DNA of 64,000 nt. It comes from Myxococcales bacterium (GTDB lineage Bacteria; Myxococcota_A; UBA9160; SZUA-336). Numbering within the stretch: the first letter of the stretch is position 1; each line of letters starts with the position of its first letter. Of the stretch, positions 17,440 through 28,153 are shown piece after piece. The position numbers and the translations under genes were made by a program. The stretch covers positions 44,723 through 108,722 of the forward strand of contig JABSQV010000003.1 of the NCBI GenBank assembly GCA_013215565.1, given 5' to 3'. The notes under the pieces were generated by a model. That model searched no databases and was not told the origin of the DNA. It saw only the letters and a list, made by a program, of their open reading frames with translations.

Positions 17440-19338
17440 ATGCGCCGGGACGAAATTATATCGAAAGTCACCCGCTTCGGGGGTCCCCTGGTCGCGATGG
17501 CGGGTGCCGCCGCCTGGTTTCAGCCGGCCGTGGCCGGTTCGGACCTCTGGTGGCACCTGGCATCGGGGCGGAACATGCTGGAGCGGGCAGAGATCCCGAC
17601 GGTGGATCCGTTCTCTCACACCTTTGCGGGTGAGGCGTGGACCAACCACGAGTGGCTGTGGGACCTGCTGTTCTGGAACGTCTACCGGCTCGACCCCCAG
17701 TTCGTCCCCTGGCTCAATCTGGCCGTGATCACAGCCGCCTTCGGGTTCTCGTTCTGGGTGGCGCGGAGGTTCAGCGGCTCGACGCTGGCCGCCGGCTGTG
17801 TGCTGTGGCTCGCGGCCGCCAGCTCGCACTGGTTCCTGGACATCCGCCCGCACGTCTTCACGCTCTTCGGTGTGGGCGTGCTCCTGCTGACGCGCGAGGC
17901 GCGCTGGGCCCGCTACCTCTGGCCCGCGATGATTGTGGTCTGGGTCAACCTGCACGGGGGCTACAGCTTCGCGATTGGCCTGATCGGCCTCCACGTGCTC
18001 ATCGAGACACTTGAGTTGAGCTGGGCGGCGCGCCGGCCGACGATCCCGTGGGGCGATTGGCTCAGCGTCGCGCTCTGCTTTGCCGCGGTCGCCGCCAACC
18101 CCTTCGGGCGCGAGGTCATCGACTACCCGGTCGCCTACCTGGATTCCGGCTCGGTGTTCCGGCAGTTGATCGAATGGCACCCCCCGCGCTTCTCGTTCGA
18201 CGTCTTCGACTTCGAGTCGCGGTTCTTTGCCCTGGCGGCCCTCGCGGCGCTGGGGGCCCCGTTTGCACTTCGCCGGGGCCGCTTCTACATCGCGCTCGCA
18301 GGGGTGACCTTCGCGATGGCCTGGACCTCGAGGCGTTTCATTCCGCTCTTCGATCTGACCGCTGCCCCGCTCGCAGCCCTCGGCCTCGCGATCGGACTGG
18401 AACGGGCCCGGAAGCTCTGGCCTCGCCTGCGCGAGCCGCTCGCGGGCGCCGCAGTCACGCTGGCCGCGGCAGCGCTCGCGTTCTGGGTCGGGTACGGCGT
18501 GCGGCTCACGCCGCACTTCCTGGAGCGCTGGACCGAATCGCACCTGTATCCCGATGCAGCCGTCCAGTACCTAAAGGCGCTGGGGCCCCCCGAGCGGCTG
18601 CTCAACTATTACAACTGGGGCGGCTTCTTGATGCTCCACCTCCCCGAGTCGAAGGTCTTCGTGGACGGCCGCGCAAACACGCTCTACGGAGAGCGCTTCT
18701 ACCTCAAATATCTGAAGCTGAGCGAAGCCAGGCCCGGCTACCGCGCCGTGCTCGCCCGTCATCCGGTGGACGCCGCAATCCTGCCCAGCTCAGGCGCCCT
18801 GGCCCGGAAACTCGCGACACAGGAACCCGCCTGGCCGGTGGTGTACCAGGACCTGGTGGCGACGATCCTGCTGCCCCCGAACTCGCCGCTCCTGGGTCAG
18901 TCTCTCCCGGATCCCGCAGCGGTCGTGGGAGACCACCCCGGATACGTCAGCGAGCAGGCGCGGGCGGCCAGGCACCGCGAGGACCTCGAGCGCGCCGAGA
19001 TGCTGTTCGAGCAATCCATCGCCCGGAACCCGCTGATCGCCTCGAACTACGACGGACTCGCGATGCTGGCTGCGCAGCGCGGCAGCGCCGCCGAAATCGA
19101 GCGCGCGATCCAGCGCGGGATTGACGCATACCCGCGCGGCCGCCGGCACTTCGCCTGTACCGCAGCTCGCGCCTACCACCAGATCGGAGAGCTGGGCCGC
19201 GCGCTGGTGTGGCTGCGGTCCTGCCGCGCGTACGGGCCCTTCAGCGGGAACCGGCATCAGACCAACGCCCGCTTCCGCGGTCTGGAGGCGGCCTTGGAGC
19301 TGCAACTCGAGAACGCCGGGGAGGAATCCAGACCATGA
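17440..19338 (+). CDS. Polytopic membrane protein with C-terminal TPR-like region (GT-C-like)
   Basis: About 632 residues from the ATG at 17440. Roughly ten hydrophobic helices occupy residues 15-370. An early loop GSDLWWHLASGRNMLE with a following WTNHEWL is like the acidic/His first loop of GT-C glycosyltransferase-type membrane proteins. The C-terminal third is soluble (NYYNWGGFLMLHLPESKVFVDGR, then Ala-rich TPR-like helices at about 530-620). Function is not established; transfer of a lipid-linked sugar is a guess from architecture. It is divergent from lexA, and its stop overlaps the asnS start (ATGA). Confidence 0.7.
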   Translation: MRRDEIISKVTRFGGPLVAMAGAAAWFQPAVAGSDLWWHLASGRNMLERAEIPTVDPFSHTFAGEAWTNHEWLWDLLFWNVYRLDPQFVPWLNLAVITAAFGFSFWVARRFSGSTLAAGCVLWLAAASSHWFLDIRPHVFTLFGVGVLLLTREARWARYLWPAMIVVWVNLHGGYSFAIGLIGLHVLIETLELSWAARRPTIPWGDWLSVALCFAAVAANPFGREVIDYPVAYLDSGSVFRQLIEWHPPRFSFDVFDFESRFFALAALAALGAPFALRRGRFYIALAGVTFAMAWTSRRFIPLFDLTAAPLAALGLAIGLERARKLWPRLREPLAGAAVTLAAAALAFWVGYGVRLTPHFLERWTESHLYPDAAVQYLKALGPPERLLNYYNWGGFLMLHLPESKVFVDGRANTLYGERFYLKYLKLSEARPGYRAVLARHPVDAAILPSSGALARKLATQEPAWPVVYQDLVATILLPPNSPLLGQSLPDPAAVVGDHPGYVSEQARAARHREDLERAEMLFEQSIARNPLIASNYDGLAMLAAQRGSAAEIERAIQRGIDAYPRGRRHFACTAARAYHQIGELGRALVWLRSCRAYGPFSGNRHQTNARFRGLEAALELQLENAGEESRP

Positions 19339-20645
19339 ACCAGGCGTCAGCAACCCCCACCGTCAGCATCGAGAACATCGGGACATTTCCGGACCAGCGC
19401 GTCCGGCTTCGCGGCTGGCTCTACCAGAAACGCTCGAGCGGTAAGCTGCACTTTCTCCAGCTCCGGGATGGGACCGGGATCATTCAGTGCGTGGCCGGGC
19501 ACGGCGACGTTTCCGACGCGCTGTTCGAGGAACTCGCAGCCCTGGGGCAGGAGTCCTCGCTCGAAGTCCACGGCATCGTCCGGGCCGATCCCCGTGCCCG
19601 ATCGGGCTTCGAACTGCACCTGAGCGACGCCCGGATCCTGCAGAACGCGGAGGACTACCCGATCACGCCGAAGGAACACGGCGTGGCCTTTCTGCTCGAC
19701 CACCGACACCTGTGGCTCCGGTCTCGCAGACCCTACGCGATCCTCCGGATCCGCGCCGAGGTCGAGCGGACCTGCCACGCGTTCCTCGAATCGCGCGGGT
19801 TCCTGCGCCTGGACGCCCCGGTGCTCACACCCGCCGCCTGCGAGGGAACCACGACACTGTTCGAAACCGAGTATTTTGGCGGCCGCGCCTACCTGACGCA
19901 GAGCGGCCAGCTGTACTCGGAAGCAGGCTGCCAGGCATTCGGGCGTGTCTACTGTTTCGGGCCCACCTTCCGGGCCGAGAAGTCGAAGACCCGCCGGCAC
20001 CTGACCGAATTCTGGATGGTCGAACCGGAAGCCGCCTTCCTCGACCTGGATGGCAACATCGAACTCGCCGAAGCCCTGATCTGTGCGATCGTCGAGCAGG
20101 TCCTGGAGCACCGCCGCGACGAACTCGAGATCCTCGAACGCGACCCTGCCCCGCTCGAGGGGGTCCGGGCGCCGTTTCCCAGGATCTCGTATGGCCAGGC
20201 GCTTGCGCTGCTCGAACGCGAGGGGCAGCCCGTGAAGCCGGGCGACGACCTCGGCGGAGACGAGGAGACGGTGCTGGCGGGCCTGTTCGACCGGCCGGTC
20301 GTCGTGCACGGGTATCCGTCGAGGCTCAAGCCCTTCTACATGAAGCGCGATCCGGAGAACCCGTCCCTGGCGCTCAACATGGACATCCTGGCGCCTGAGG
20401 GATACGGCGAAATCGTCGGCGGGAGCGTGCGCGAGGAGAATCTCGACGCGCTCGACGCCCAGATGGCCGAGCAGGGCATCGACCCTGGTCCGCTCGAGTG
20501 GTACCGCGACCTGCGTCGCTTCGGCGCCGTCCCGCACGCGGGCTTCGGGCTCGGCCTGGAGCGAACCGTGACCTGGATCTCGGGCGTCCACCACCTGCGG
20601 GAAGCGATCCCGTTCCCGCGCCTGATGGGCCGGCTGTATCCCTAG
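19335..20645 (+). CDS. asnS: Asparaginyl-tRNA synthetase
   Basis: A 436-residue class IIb aminoacyl-tRNA synthetase. An OB-fold anticodon-binding domain (residues about 18-100, RVRLRGWLYQKR) is followed by the catalytic core. Class II motif 2 is FRAEKSKTRRHLTEFWMVE, and motif 3 is GFGLGLERTVTWISG. YFGGRAYLTQSGQLYSE indicates AsnRS rather than AspRS. The ATG overlaps the previous stop by 4 bp, so it is co-translated with the membrane protein. It charges tRNA-Asn directly, so the organism need not rely only on the transamidation route. Confidence 0.94.
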   Translation: MNQASATPTVSIENIGTFPDQRVRLRGWLYQKRSSGKLHFLQLRDGTGIIQCVAGHGDVSDALFEELAALGQESSLEVHGIVRADPRARSGFELHLSDARILQNAEDYPITPKEHGVAFLLDHRHLWLRSRRPYAILRIRAEVERTCHAFLESRGFLRLDAPVLTPAACEGTTTLFETEYFGGRAYLTQSGQLYSEAGCQAFGRVYCFGPTFRAEKSKTRRHLTEFWMVEPEAAFLDLDGNIELAEALICAIVEQVLEHRRDELEILERDPAPLEGVRAPFPRISYGQALALLEREGQPVKPGDDLGGDEETVLAGLFDRPVVVHGYPSRLKPFYMKRDPENPSLALNMDILAPEGYGEIVGGSVREENLDALDAQMAEQGIDPGPLEWYRDLRRFGAVPHAGFGLGLERTVTWISGVHHLREAIPFPRLMGRLYP

Positions 20646-20687
20646 GCGCGGCGTCGGGGAACGAACGCGGTCCGGCGGCGCGCTCGC

Positions 20688-20716
20688 TTGACCGGGCGGC
20701 GCGCCGGCGTTAGCCT
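20688..20716 (+). promoter_or_regulatory. groESL promoter
   Basis: A -35 TTGACC (20688-20693), exactly 17 bases, then TAGCCT (20711-20716). Transcription would start near 20723, just at the edge of the CIRCE element. A similar TTGACA/TAGCCT pair precedes hrcA, which supports both assignments. Confidence 0.6.
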
Positions 20717-20724
20717 GCGCCCCG

Positions 20725-20751
20725 CTGGCACTCTCCAGTCCAGATTGCCAG
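20725..20751. promoter_or_regulatory. CIRCE operator (HrcA binding site)
   Basis: Inverted repeat CTGGCACTC - 9 bases - GATTGCCAG, with 8 of 9 positions pairing. It matches the CIRCE arrangement (consensus arms TTAGCACTC and GAGTGCTAA, 9-bp spacer). It sits at the predicted transcription start and about 95 bp upstream of groES. HrcA is encoded at 38656-39693, so the regulator and operator are both in the window. Confidence 0.85.
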
Positions 20752-20846
20752 ACCGCCGTCGGAGGAAATCCGTTCCTCTGGCTTCGCGAGAGGTTGAGAT
20801 CGCCAGAGATTTTCGCCCGCCGGTAGACGAGCAAGGAGAGGAAAAC

Positions 20847-22801
<1,955 letters not shown>

Positions 22802-22824
22802 GGCCGCAGCGCGGCTCAATCCAA

Positions 22825-22866
22825 GCGGCTCCCGGACCCAGCTGGCCCGGGGGCCGCAGTCCTTTC
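22825..22866 (+). terminator. groESL transcription terminator
   Basis: Two 14-base arms (22825-22838 and 22844-22857) pair with a single mismatch and one G-U around a 5-base loop, followed by AGTCCTTTCT. It lies 24 bp after the groEL stop. The U-run is short, but the GC-rich stem and position fit an intrinsic terminator. Confidence 0.65.
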
Positions 22867-22930
22867 TGGAACCCGAAGCTCCCACGCCCGCGCGAGCGTA
22901 GGCGCGGTGCGAATTCGGTACGGCGACCCG

Positions 22931-23023
22931 GGCGCTAGCCCACGGATCCGGGCGCTAGCCCACGGATCGGGGCCCTAGCCCACGGATCGGGGCCCTAGCC
23001 CACGGATCGGGGCCCTAGCCCAC
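22931..23023. repeat. 20-bp tandem repeat, about 4.6 copies, covering the histone gene stop codon
   Basis: Unit GGCCCTAGCCCACGGATCGG is repeated in direct array from 22931; the first copies carry GGCG in place of GGCC. The last, partial copy (23011-23023) contains CTAGCCCAC, the complement of the final Val-Gly-stop codons of the histone gene. Every unit therefore carries a copy of that gene end (GTGGGCTAG on the minus strand). This points to repeated duplication of the 3' end. Confidence 0.9.
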
Positions 23024-23227
23024 GCTTTCCCGAGCGCGCTGGATGTCGGCGTCCATGATGGTCTTGCGCCGCTCCCTCTCCGCGACCGCACCCGCTTCCC
23101 GCGCCAGTCGACCGATGTACTCCTCAGCCGCCTGGACGGCCAGGCCCATCGCCGAGCCCGAAATCCGGAGCCCACCCCCGTGTTGTTGAATCAAACGCTT
23201 GACCGCTGCTCCTGGAAGGTCTGCCAT
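23015..23227 (-). CDS. Bacterial histone-fold DNA-binding protein (archaeal HMf-like)
   Basis: A 70-residue single histone fold. The ATG at 23227 is preceded by GGGGGGAGC and opens with MADLPGAAVKRLI. Three-helix layout: short helix 1 (about 5-16), loop GGGLRISGSA, long helix 2 (about 24-50), then RRKTIMDADI, the loop and helix 3 signature of archaeal histones (RKTIxxxDI). Arg11, Arg21 and Arg54-Lys55-Thr56 occupy the positions of the DNA-contacting residues of HMfA/HMfB. It probably binds and bends or coats DNA as a dimer. It is the last gene of the long minus-strand stretch after larC, separated by a broken hydrolase relic. Confidence 0.85.
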   Translation of the reverse strand: MADLPGAAVKRLIQQHGGGLRISGSAMGLAVQAAEEYIGRLAREAGAVAERERRKTIMDADIQRARESVG

Positions 23228-23273
23228 GCTCCCCCCGCGCGCCTCTCCGGGCGCTTCTGGATCGAGCGTAGGC

Positions 23274-23506
23274 CTAGGCGCCAGCAGGGTCAACGCTCCC
23301 GGACCCGGATTCCGGTTCCAGCAGGAAGGCGCGGGAGAGCGAACCGACCTCGCGCCGCTCGAGCTCGACCGCCATCGCGTAGGCCGAAGGCTCGATCAGC
23401 GGGCGCGGACCTCGTACGGGGTGCCGGTGAGGCCCTGAAGACAGAGCACGACCGGACCCGCGCCCGCGACCGGCTCGAGACGAGACGGAGCCTCGTCGGG
23501 CGTTAG
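23274..23506 (-). pseudogene. Frameshifted alpha/beta-hydrolase remnant
   Basis: Immediately after the larC stop, a frame without a start codon reads PVVLCLQGLTGTPYEVR, the N-terminal oxyanion-loop region of carboxylesterase-type alpha/beta hydrolases (usually LLLHGLTGTPYE.R). It then ends at a TGA. Two bases out of phase the reading continues as RPLIEPSAYAMAVELERREV to a stop at 23274. No nucleophile-elbow GxSxG and no catalytic Asp/His remain. It looks like a decayed gene with a 2-bp frameshift and large internal loss. Confidence 0.4.
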
Positions 23507-24690
23507 GGGCCGAGGTCCTCGGCCGCTCGCTCCGCCGCGCGGTAGACCTCTCGAAGCGGCGCACCCGCGCGGCGGGCCGCTCGCGCACACGACTCGTACT
23601 CGGGGGCGACCACGCGGCGACCGTCTGGCGGCGTCACCCACTTGACCGTGATGCGGCCAAAGCGGGTGTCGACCCGCCGGACCTCGCGCTCGAGCACGAG
23701 TCGCGGGGTCTCGTAGTAGCGAAGCCCGATCGCGCTCGAGTGGAGCAGGGTCTGGGCCGCGAGCCGCTCCCGGTCTGCGGGACGACAGAGCACGCGAAGC
23801 AGGTGGCCGGGGCGGCCCTTCTTCATCAAGAGCGGCGAGAGTGAAACGTCGAGGGCGCCGGCCTCGAGCAGCCGTTCCAGCACGTAGGGCACGTGCTCGG
23901 GATTCATGTCGTCCAGATTGCTCTCGAGCACCGTGATCACGTCTCCGGCGAGCCGCCCGGCGCGCGCTCCCAGCACCGCGCGCAGCACGTTGGGGAGTGG
24001 CCCCTCGCGCGCGTCCCCGGCCCCGAAGCCCTGAGCCTCGGGAACCAGTGCCGGCATCGGGCCGAAGCTCCGGCCGAGCACCGCGAGCAGGGCTGCGCCC
24101 GTGGGCGTCACGGTCTCCCACTCGATTCCGGCCGGATAGGTCGGGATGCCCCGGAGCAGTTCGATGGTCGCCGGGGCCGGCACCGGCAGGATGCCGTGCG
24201 CGGTCTTGACCTGCCCGTGACCGGCCGCAACCGGCGAGACCGAAATCTCGTCCAACGCGAGATGCTCGACGGCCGCCGAGACCCCGACGATGTCGCCCAG
24301 CGCGTCGATCGCTCCCACCTCGTGGAAGTGAACCTCGTCCGGATCCAGGCCGTGGACCCGGGCCTCGGCCAGCGCGAGCCGCTCGAACACGGTCTCCGCC
24401 CGTTCGCGAACCGCGGCCGGGAGCCGCGCCCGCTTGAGGAGTTTTCGAATCTCGCGATAGCGGCGCTCCCGGGAACTGCGCGCCGGCCCCGAAAAGCTGA
24501 CGTAGCGCGCCTCTACCGCACCCCGCTTTACGCGCGAGACCCGCATGCGGATTCCGTCCACCCCGAGCCCACGCACGCCTTCCCGGACGACGCGGGCCGG
24601 AACGCCGAGATCGATCAGCGCCCCCAGAAGCATGTTCCCGCTCGCCCCCGAGAAGCAATCGAGGTGCAGCAGACGCGAGGCCTCAGTCAC
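23503..24690 (-). CDS. larC: Nickel-pincer cofactor synthesis protein LarC
   Basis: A 395-residue LarC, which inserts nickel into pyridinium-3,5-bisthiocarboxylic acid mononucleotide to make the pincer cofactor of lactate racemase-type enzymes. Family features: [20 protein letters not shown] at the N-terminus, [19 protein letters not shown] (His-rich metal region), [15 protein letters not shown], and [17 protein letters not shown]. Continuous single frame; the family's programmed frameshift between LarC1 and LarC2 known in Lactobacillus is not needed here. Overlaps larB by 8 bp. No LarE or LarA is in the window. Confidence 0.93.
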   Translation of the reverse strand: MTEASRLLHLDCFSGASGNMLLGALIDLGVPARVVREGVRGLGVDGIRMRVSRVKRGAVEARYVSFSGPARSSRERRYREIRKLLKRARLPAAVRERAETVFERLALAEARVHGLDPDEVHFHEVGAIDALGDIVGVSAAVEHLALDEISVSPVAAGHGQVKTAHGILPVPAPATIELLRGIPTYPAGIEWETVTPTGAALLAVLGRSFGPMPALVPEAQGFGAGDAREGPLPNVLRAVLGARAGRLAGDVITVLESNLDDMNPEHVPYVLERLLEAGALDVSLSPLLMKKGRPGHLLRVLCRPADRERLAAQTLLHSSAIGLRYYETPRLVLEREVRRVDTRFGRITVKWVTPPDGRRVVAPEYESCARAARRAGAPLREVYRAAERAAEDLGP

Positions 24691-25432
24691 TGTTCACGAG
24701 CGACGCGACGTAGGCCGCGCCGAAGCCGTTGTCGATGTTGACCACCGTCACGTTCGACGCGCAGGAGTTCAGCATTCCGAGCAGGGCCGTCACGCCGCCG
24801 AACGAGGCCCCGTACCCGATGCTGGTCGGAACCGCGATCACGGGCCGCGCGATCAGGCCCCCTACGACCGACGGAAGCGCGCCCTCCATTCCGGCCACCA
24901 CAACCGCCACCTCGGCGCTGCGCAGGACGTCGAGCGAAGCCAGCAGCCGATGCAGACCCGCCACTCCGACGTCGTAGAGCCGCTCGACCTTGTCTCCGAA
25001 GAACTCCAGCACGAGCGCGGCCTCTTCGGCCACCGGAAGATCGGCGGTCCCGGCTGTGACGACCACCACGGTCCCACGGCCCCGCACCGGCACCGGGCCG
25101 CTGCGCCGGACGAGCAAGCGGGCCCCGGGCTGGTAGACGATGTCCGGCAGGACCGCCTGTACCGCGCGCGCAAGCTCGGGTTCCACGCGCGTCACCAGCG
25201 CGCTGCTGCCCGCAGCTTCCAGCGAATTCACGATGCGAACGATCTGATCGGCCGTCTTCCCGAGCCCGAGTACGACCTCGGGGCGGCCCTGGCGGAGTCC
25301 ACGGTGGGTATCCACGCGTGCGTCCACGAGATTGTCGAAGGGAAGCCGGGCCAGCCGCTCCAGCAACTCCTCGCGCGAGACCTCGCCGCGGTCGTATCCC
25401 GCGAGCAGGCTCTTCAAGCGTTCGAGGTCCAC
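24683..25432 (-). CDS. larB: Nickel-pincer cofactor biosynthesis carboxylase/hydrolase LarB
   Basis: About 249 residues from a GTG at 25432. LarB carboxylates and hydrolyses nicotinic acid adenine dinucleotide at the first step of pincer cofactor synthesis. It carries a PurE-like domain: [52 protein letters not shown] and the C-terminal [18 protein letters not shown]. The frame is open to 25639, but residues before [10 protein letters not shown] are not LarB-like, so the GTG is preferred. Nothing else is seen in the 261 bp between it and the cheA gene. Confidence 0.92.
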   Translation of the reverse strand: MDLERLKSLLAGYDRGEVSREELLERLARLPFDNLVDARVDTHRGLRQGRPEVVLGLGKTADQIVRIVNSLEAAGSSALVTRVEPELARAVQAVLPDIVYQPGARLLVRRSGPVPVRGRGTVVVVTAGTADLPVAEEAALVLEFFGDKVERLYDVGVAGLHRLLASLDVLRSAEVAVVVAGMEGALPSVVGGLIARPVIAVPTSIGYGASFGGVTALLGMLNSCASNVTVVNIDNGFGAAYVASLVNSD

Positions 25433-25693
25433 CCGGAAAGCATAGACGAAGCCGGGGCCAGTCGCGTCTGGACTCCGCGCGAGAGCCGGAACAGAGCCGG
25501 CGCCGGCCCAGACGAACCACACCCCCGGCGAGGCGGGTCCGCCGCCCCAGTTCGAGTCCGCCGGGTAGATGCGCGCACCGCTGTACGTCCCGAGCACCCG
25601 CGGGTGGGAGACCACGCCGCCCGGCCGAGACCGCTGCAACCGCCCGGACTGCGCCCTCGGGGACTCACTGCTCGAGCCCGGACCCGCACGAAT

Positions 25694-27301
25694 TTATGCA
25701 GGCTCCCCGATCAGGGCACCCGGATCCAGCAGGAACACCGGGATGCCGCTCGGCAGAATCGCAACGCCGGCCAGGAGTCCGATGGGCTCGAGCACGGCCG
25801 GAACGCGCCGCACGAAGACCTCGCGGTCCGCGATCACCGCGTCGACTCGCAGCCCCACGCGCAGACCCCGGCTCTCGACGAACACCAGCGCGGAGTCTGC
25901 GTCTGCGGCAGGGGCGCTCAGGCCGACCCGGGGGCCCAGATCGATCACGGGAATGGGCTCGTCCTTGAATACGAAGAACGCCTCGTCGCCCGAGCGCTCC
26001 AGGGTTCCCTCGCAGACCGCAACCACCGACTCGACGCTCGTAGAGGGCAGCGCCACCACCTCGCCCCGGATCTCGAGCACGAGCACGCGCTGCAGCGCCA
26101 CCATCAGCGGCAGATCGATCTCGCAGCGGGTTCCCTGCCCGGCGCGACTGAGCAGCGCGACGGTCCCACGCTGGGCCTCGATCGCGCGCCGGACCGCATC
26201 GAGGCCGACTCCGCGTCCCGACACCGAACCCGCTCGCTCGCGGGAGGAGAGTCCCGCTTCGAAGACCAGTTCGAAGACACGTGCCGGAGGCAGGTCCTCG
26301 GCCACTTCTTCGGGAAGCAGCCCGCGCTCGACGGCGCGCGCGCGGATCGCGTCCACGTCGATCCCACGCCCGTCGTCCTCCAGGGTCAGACGCAACCGGC
26401 TGCCGGCGCGAGCGGCCCGCACCCGGATCCGGCCGGTCGGGTCCTTCCCCTGGGCCTCGCGTTCCTCGGGGGTCTCGATCCCGTGATCGACCGCGTTGCG
26501 CAGCAGATGGAGCAGGGGCTCCTCGAGGGCGTCGAGCAGCGAGCGATCCACCTCGACCTCGGCCCCGGAAATTTCCAGTTCCAGTTGCTTGCCCAGATCC
26601 CGCGCGAGACGCGCCGCGACCCGGGGCAGGCGTCCCAGCCGGCCACGCAGGGGCGTGGTGCGGATCTCGAGGCAGCGTCGCCGCAGCTCGCGAACCGCGT
26701 GCGCCATCCGTTCGAGTTCGTCGCCCAATTCGCGGTGTCCGTCCCAGACGGGAGACGCTCGATGGAGCCCCTCGAACCGCGACTGGTGCTGCATGAGTTC
26801 CCCGACCGACGCCAGGAAACGGTCGAGCTTCTCGGCCGCCACCGAAACCGAGGCCGATATCGCCGGCGCGTCCGACTCCGTCGCCTCTTGGGCCGTGGCC
26901 GGCTCGCTGGACATGACCGGGCCGGGATCCCGGACCAGGCGCGCTTCCCAGCCGTCGCCGGCCGGCGGCGGAGAACCGTCGCGCGAGACCCCGGCCAGCA
27001 TCCGTTCGAACTCGCCGATCGCGTCGTCGAGCAGATCGAGCTTCGCGCAGTCCAGCGGCGCTCCGTCCCGAACCGGATCCAGCCAGTCTTCGAGCCGGTG
27101 CGCGAACGTCGAGATCGCGTCGAATCCGAGCGAGGCCGCCGTTCCCTTGATCGAGTGGACCATGCGAAAGAGCACCGCGATCGCGTCCGTGGCTTCCTGC
27201 CCGCCCGGGTCCCGCTCCAGCGCAATCAACGCGGACCCCATCTCTTCGAGATGGTTCCGCGCCTGGTCGATGAAGAGTTGCCGGTAGCGGGTGAGGTTCA
27301 C
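25694..27301 (-). CDS. cheA: CheA-type chemotaxis histidine kinase
   Basis: A 535-residue kinase. N-terminal HPt domain (residues about 1-110) with the phospho-accepting His49 in HSIKGTAASLGF. A dimerisation region, then HATPase_c with LLHLLRNAVDHGIE (N box) and DDGRGID plus SGRGVGLDAV (G boxes). A C-terminal CheW-like domain follows (about 390-530). It is shorter than enteric CheA, and no clear CheY-binding P2 domain is visible between HPt and P3. The start is GTG. It is coupled to cheY, cheW and an MCP upstream; cheR and cheB are not present nearby. Confidence 0.92.
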   Translation of the reverse strand: MNLTRYRQLFIDQARNHLEEMGSALIALERDPGGQEATDAIAVLFRMVHSIKGTAASLGFDAISTFAHRLEDWLDPVRDGAPLDCAKLDLLDDAIGEFERMLAGVSRDGSPPPAGDGWEARLVRDPGPVMSSEPATAQEATESDAPAISASVSVAAEKLDRFLASVGELMQHQSRFEGLHRASPVWDGHRELGDELERMAHAVRELRRRCLEIRTTPLRGRLGRLPRVAARLARDLGKQLELEISGAEVEVDRSLLDALEEPLLHLLRNAVDHGIETPEEREAQGKDPTGRIRVRAARAGSRLRLTLEDDGRGIDVDAIRARAVERGLLPEEVAEDLPPARVFELVFEAGLSSRERAGSVSGRGVGLDAVRRAIEAQRGTVALLSRAGQGTRCEIDLPLMVALQRVLVLEIRGEVVALPSTSVESVVAVCEGTLERSGDEAFFVFKDEPIPVIDLGPRVGLSAPAADADSALVFVESRGLRVGLRVDAVIADREVFVRRVPAVLEPIGLLAGVAILPSGIPVFLLDPGALIGEPA

Positions 27302-27308
27302 GGCCGGC

Positions 27309-27686
27309 TCAGTCCCGCGGCTTCTCCCGCAACGCGCGGCGGATGGCGGCGGTCACGTCCCCGGGCGAGAACGGCTTGACGATGAAGCCCAAGGCTCCGG
27401 CGGAGCGCGCCTCCTCGATCAGGGCTTCCTGTCCCAGCGCGCTGCAGATCAGGACCTTCGCATCCGGCCGTTCCGCAATCAGTTCGGCTAGCGCATCCAC
27501 GCCGCTCTTGCGCGGCATCACGATGTCGAGCACGACCAAGTCCGGTTCCAGTTCGCGAAAGCGCTCGAGTGCTTCGATCCCGTCGCGAGCTTCTCCGACG
27601 ACCTCGAAGCCTCCTTCTGTGAGGATGTCGCGCAGCATTTCGCGAACCAGCAGCGCGTCGTCGACGATCAGAATCCGTGCTGACAT
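27309..27686 (-). CDS. cheY: CheY-like response regulator
   Basis: A 125-residue single receiver domain. The acidic pair Asp9-Asp10 (IVDD), phospho-acceptor Asp54 (VVLDIVMP), the Ser in ICSALG and Lys104 (VKPF) are all in place. No output domain, so signalling is by protein interaction. It overlaps the cheW end by 19 bp and precedes cheA by 7 bp, and CheA is its likely kinase. Confidence 0.93.
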   Translation of the reverse strand: MSARILIVDDALLVREMLRDILTEGGFEVVGEARDGIEALERFRELEPDLVVLDIVMPRKSGVDALAELIAERPDAKVLICSALGQEALIEEARSAGALGFIVKPFSPGDVTAAIRRALREKPRD

Positions 27687-28153
27687 GACCCTTCTCCCTG
27701 TGTGTCGGCTGCGACCCGTGCGGAGAGCAGTGCAGCCACCGCATCGAACAATCCCGCAGGCTCGATCAGACCGAGCGTTTCCCGGTTACAGACGATCCAC
27801 TCGACGAAGGACGGGCCCTCGGGAGCATGCTCTGGGGCCGCCGAGCGGCGAGCGCCCTCGATCCCGCGGACCTCGTGCACCACGACGCCGACTCTGCGCC
27901 GGTCGTGCTCGAAGACCAGCAGGTAATCGCCGGGGGCATACTCCCGGCCTCCGAACAGCGCCCCCCCGATCAGCACCGGAAGCGGCTCGCCGCGCAGGTT
28001 CAAGATGCCTCCGACCGAGCGGGGGACCAGCGGGATCAGGCTTGGCGTGCCGGCCGCCATCACCCCCGCGACCGCGGCGAGCGGAATCGCGAAGTTCCAG
28101 TCTCCGACCCGAAACCAGAGCCACGCAGCCGGATCCTCCGCGCACCCGCTCAA
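27668..28153 (-). CDS. cheW: CheW-like chemotaxis scaffold protein
   Basis: A CheW-domain protein of about 161 residues ([22 protein letters not shown], then [15 protein letters not shown], and [13 protein letters not shown]). It links the receptor to the CheA kinase. The start is uncertain: a TTG at 28153 overlaps the receptor stop (TTGA) and is used here, though the frame is open to 28216. No convincing ribosome binding site was seen for either. Confidence 0.85.
   Translation of the reverse strand: MSGCAEDPAAWLWFRVGDWNFAIPLAAVAGVMAAGTPSLIPLVPRSVGGILNLRGEPLPVLIGGALFGGREYAPGDYLLVFEHDRRRVGVVVHEVRGIEGARRSAAPEHAPEGPSFVEWIVCNRETLGLIEPAGLFDAVAALLSARVAADTQGEGSCQHGF

Noticed and set aside
22802-22930. 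Search for a gene between groEL and the histone repeat
   Set aside because: Only the terminator and short non-coding sequence are present.
23011-23023. CRISPR-like array at the 20-bp repeats
   Set aside because: The units are contiguous with no spacers, so it is a tandem repeat and not CRISPR.
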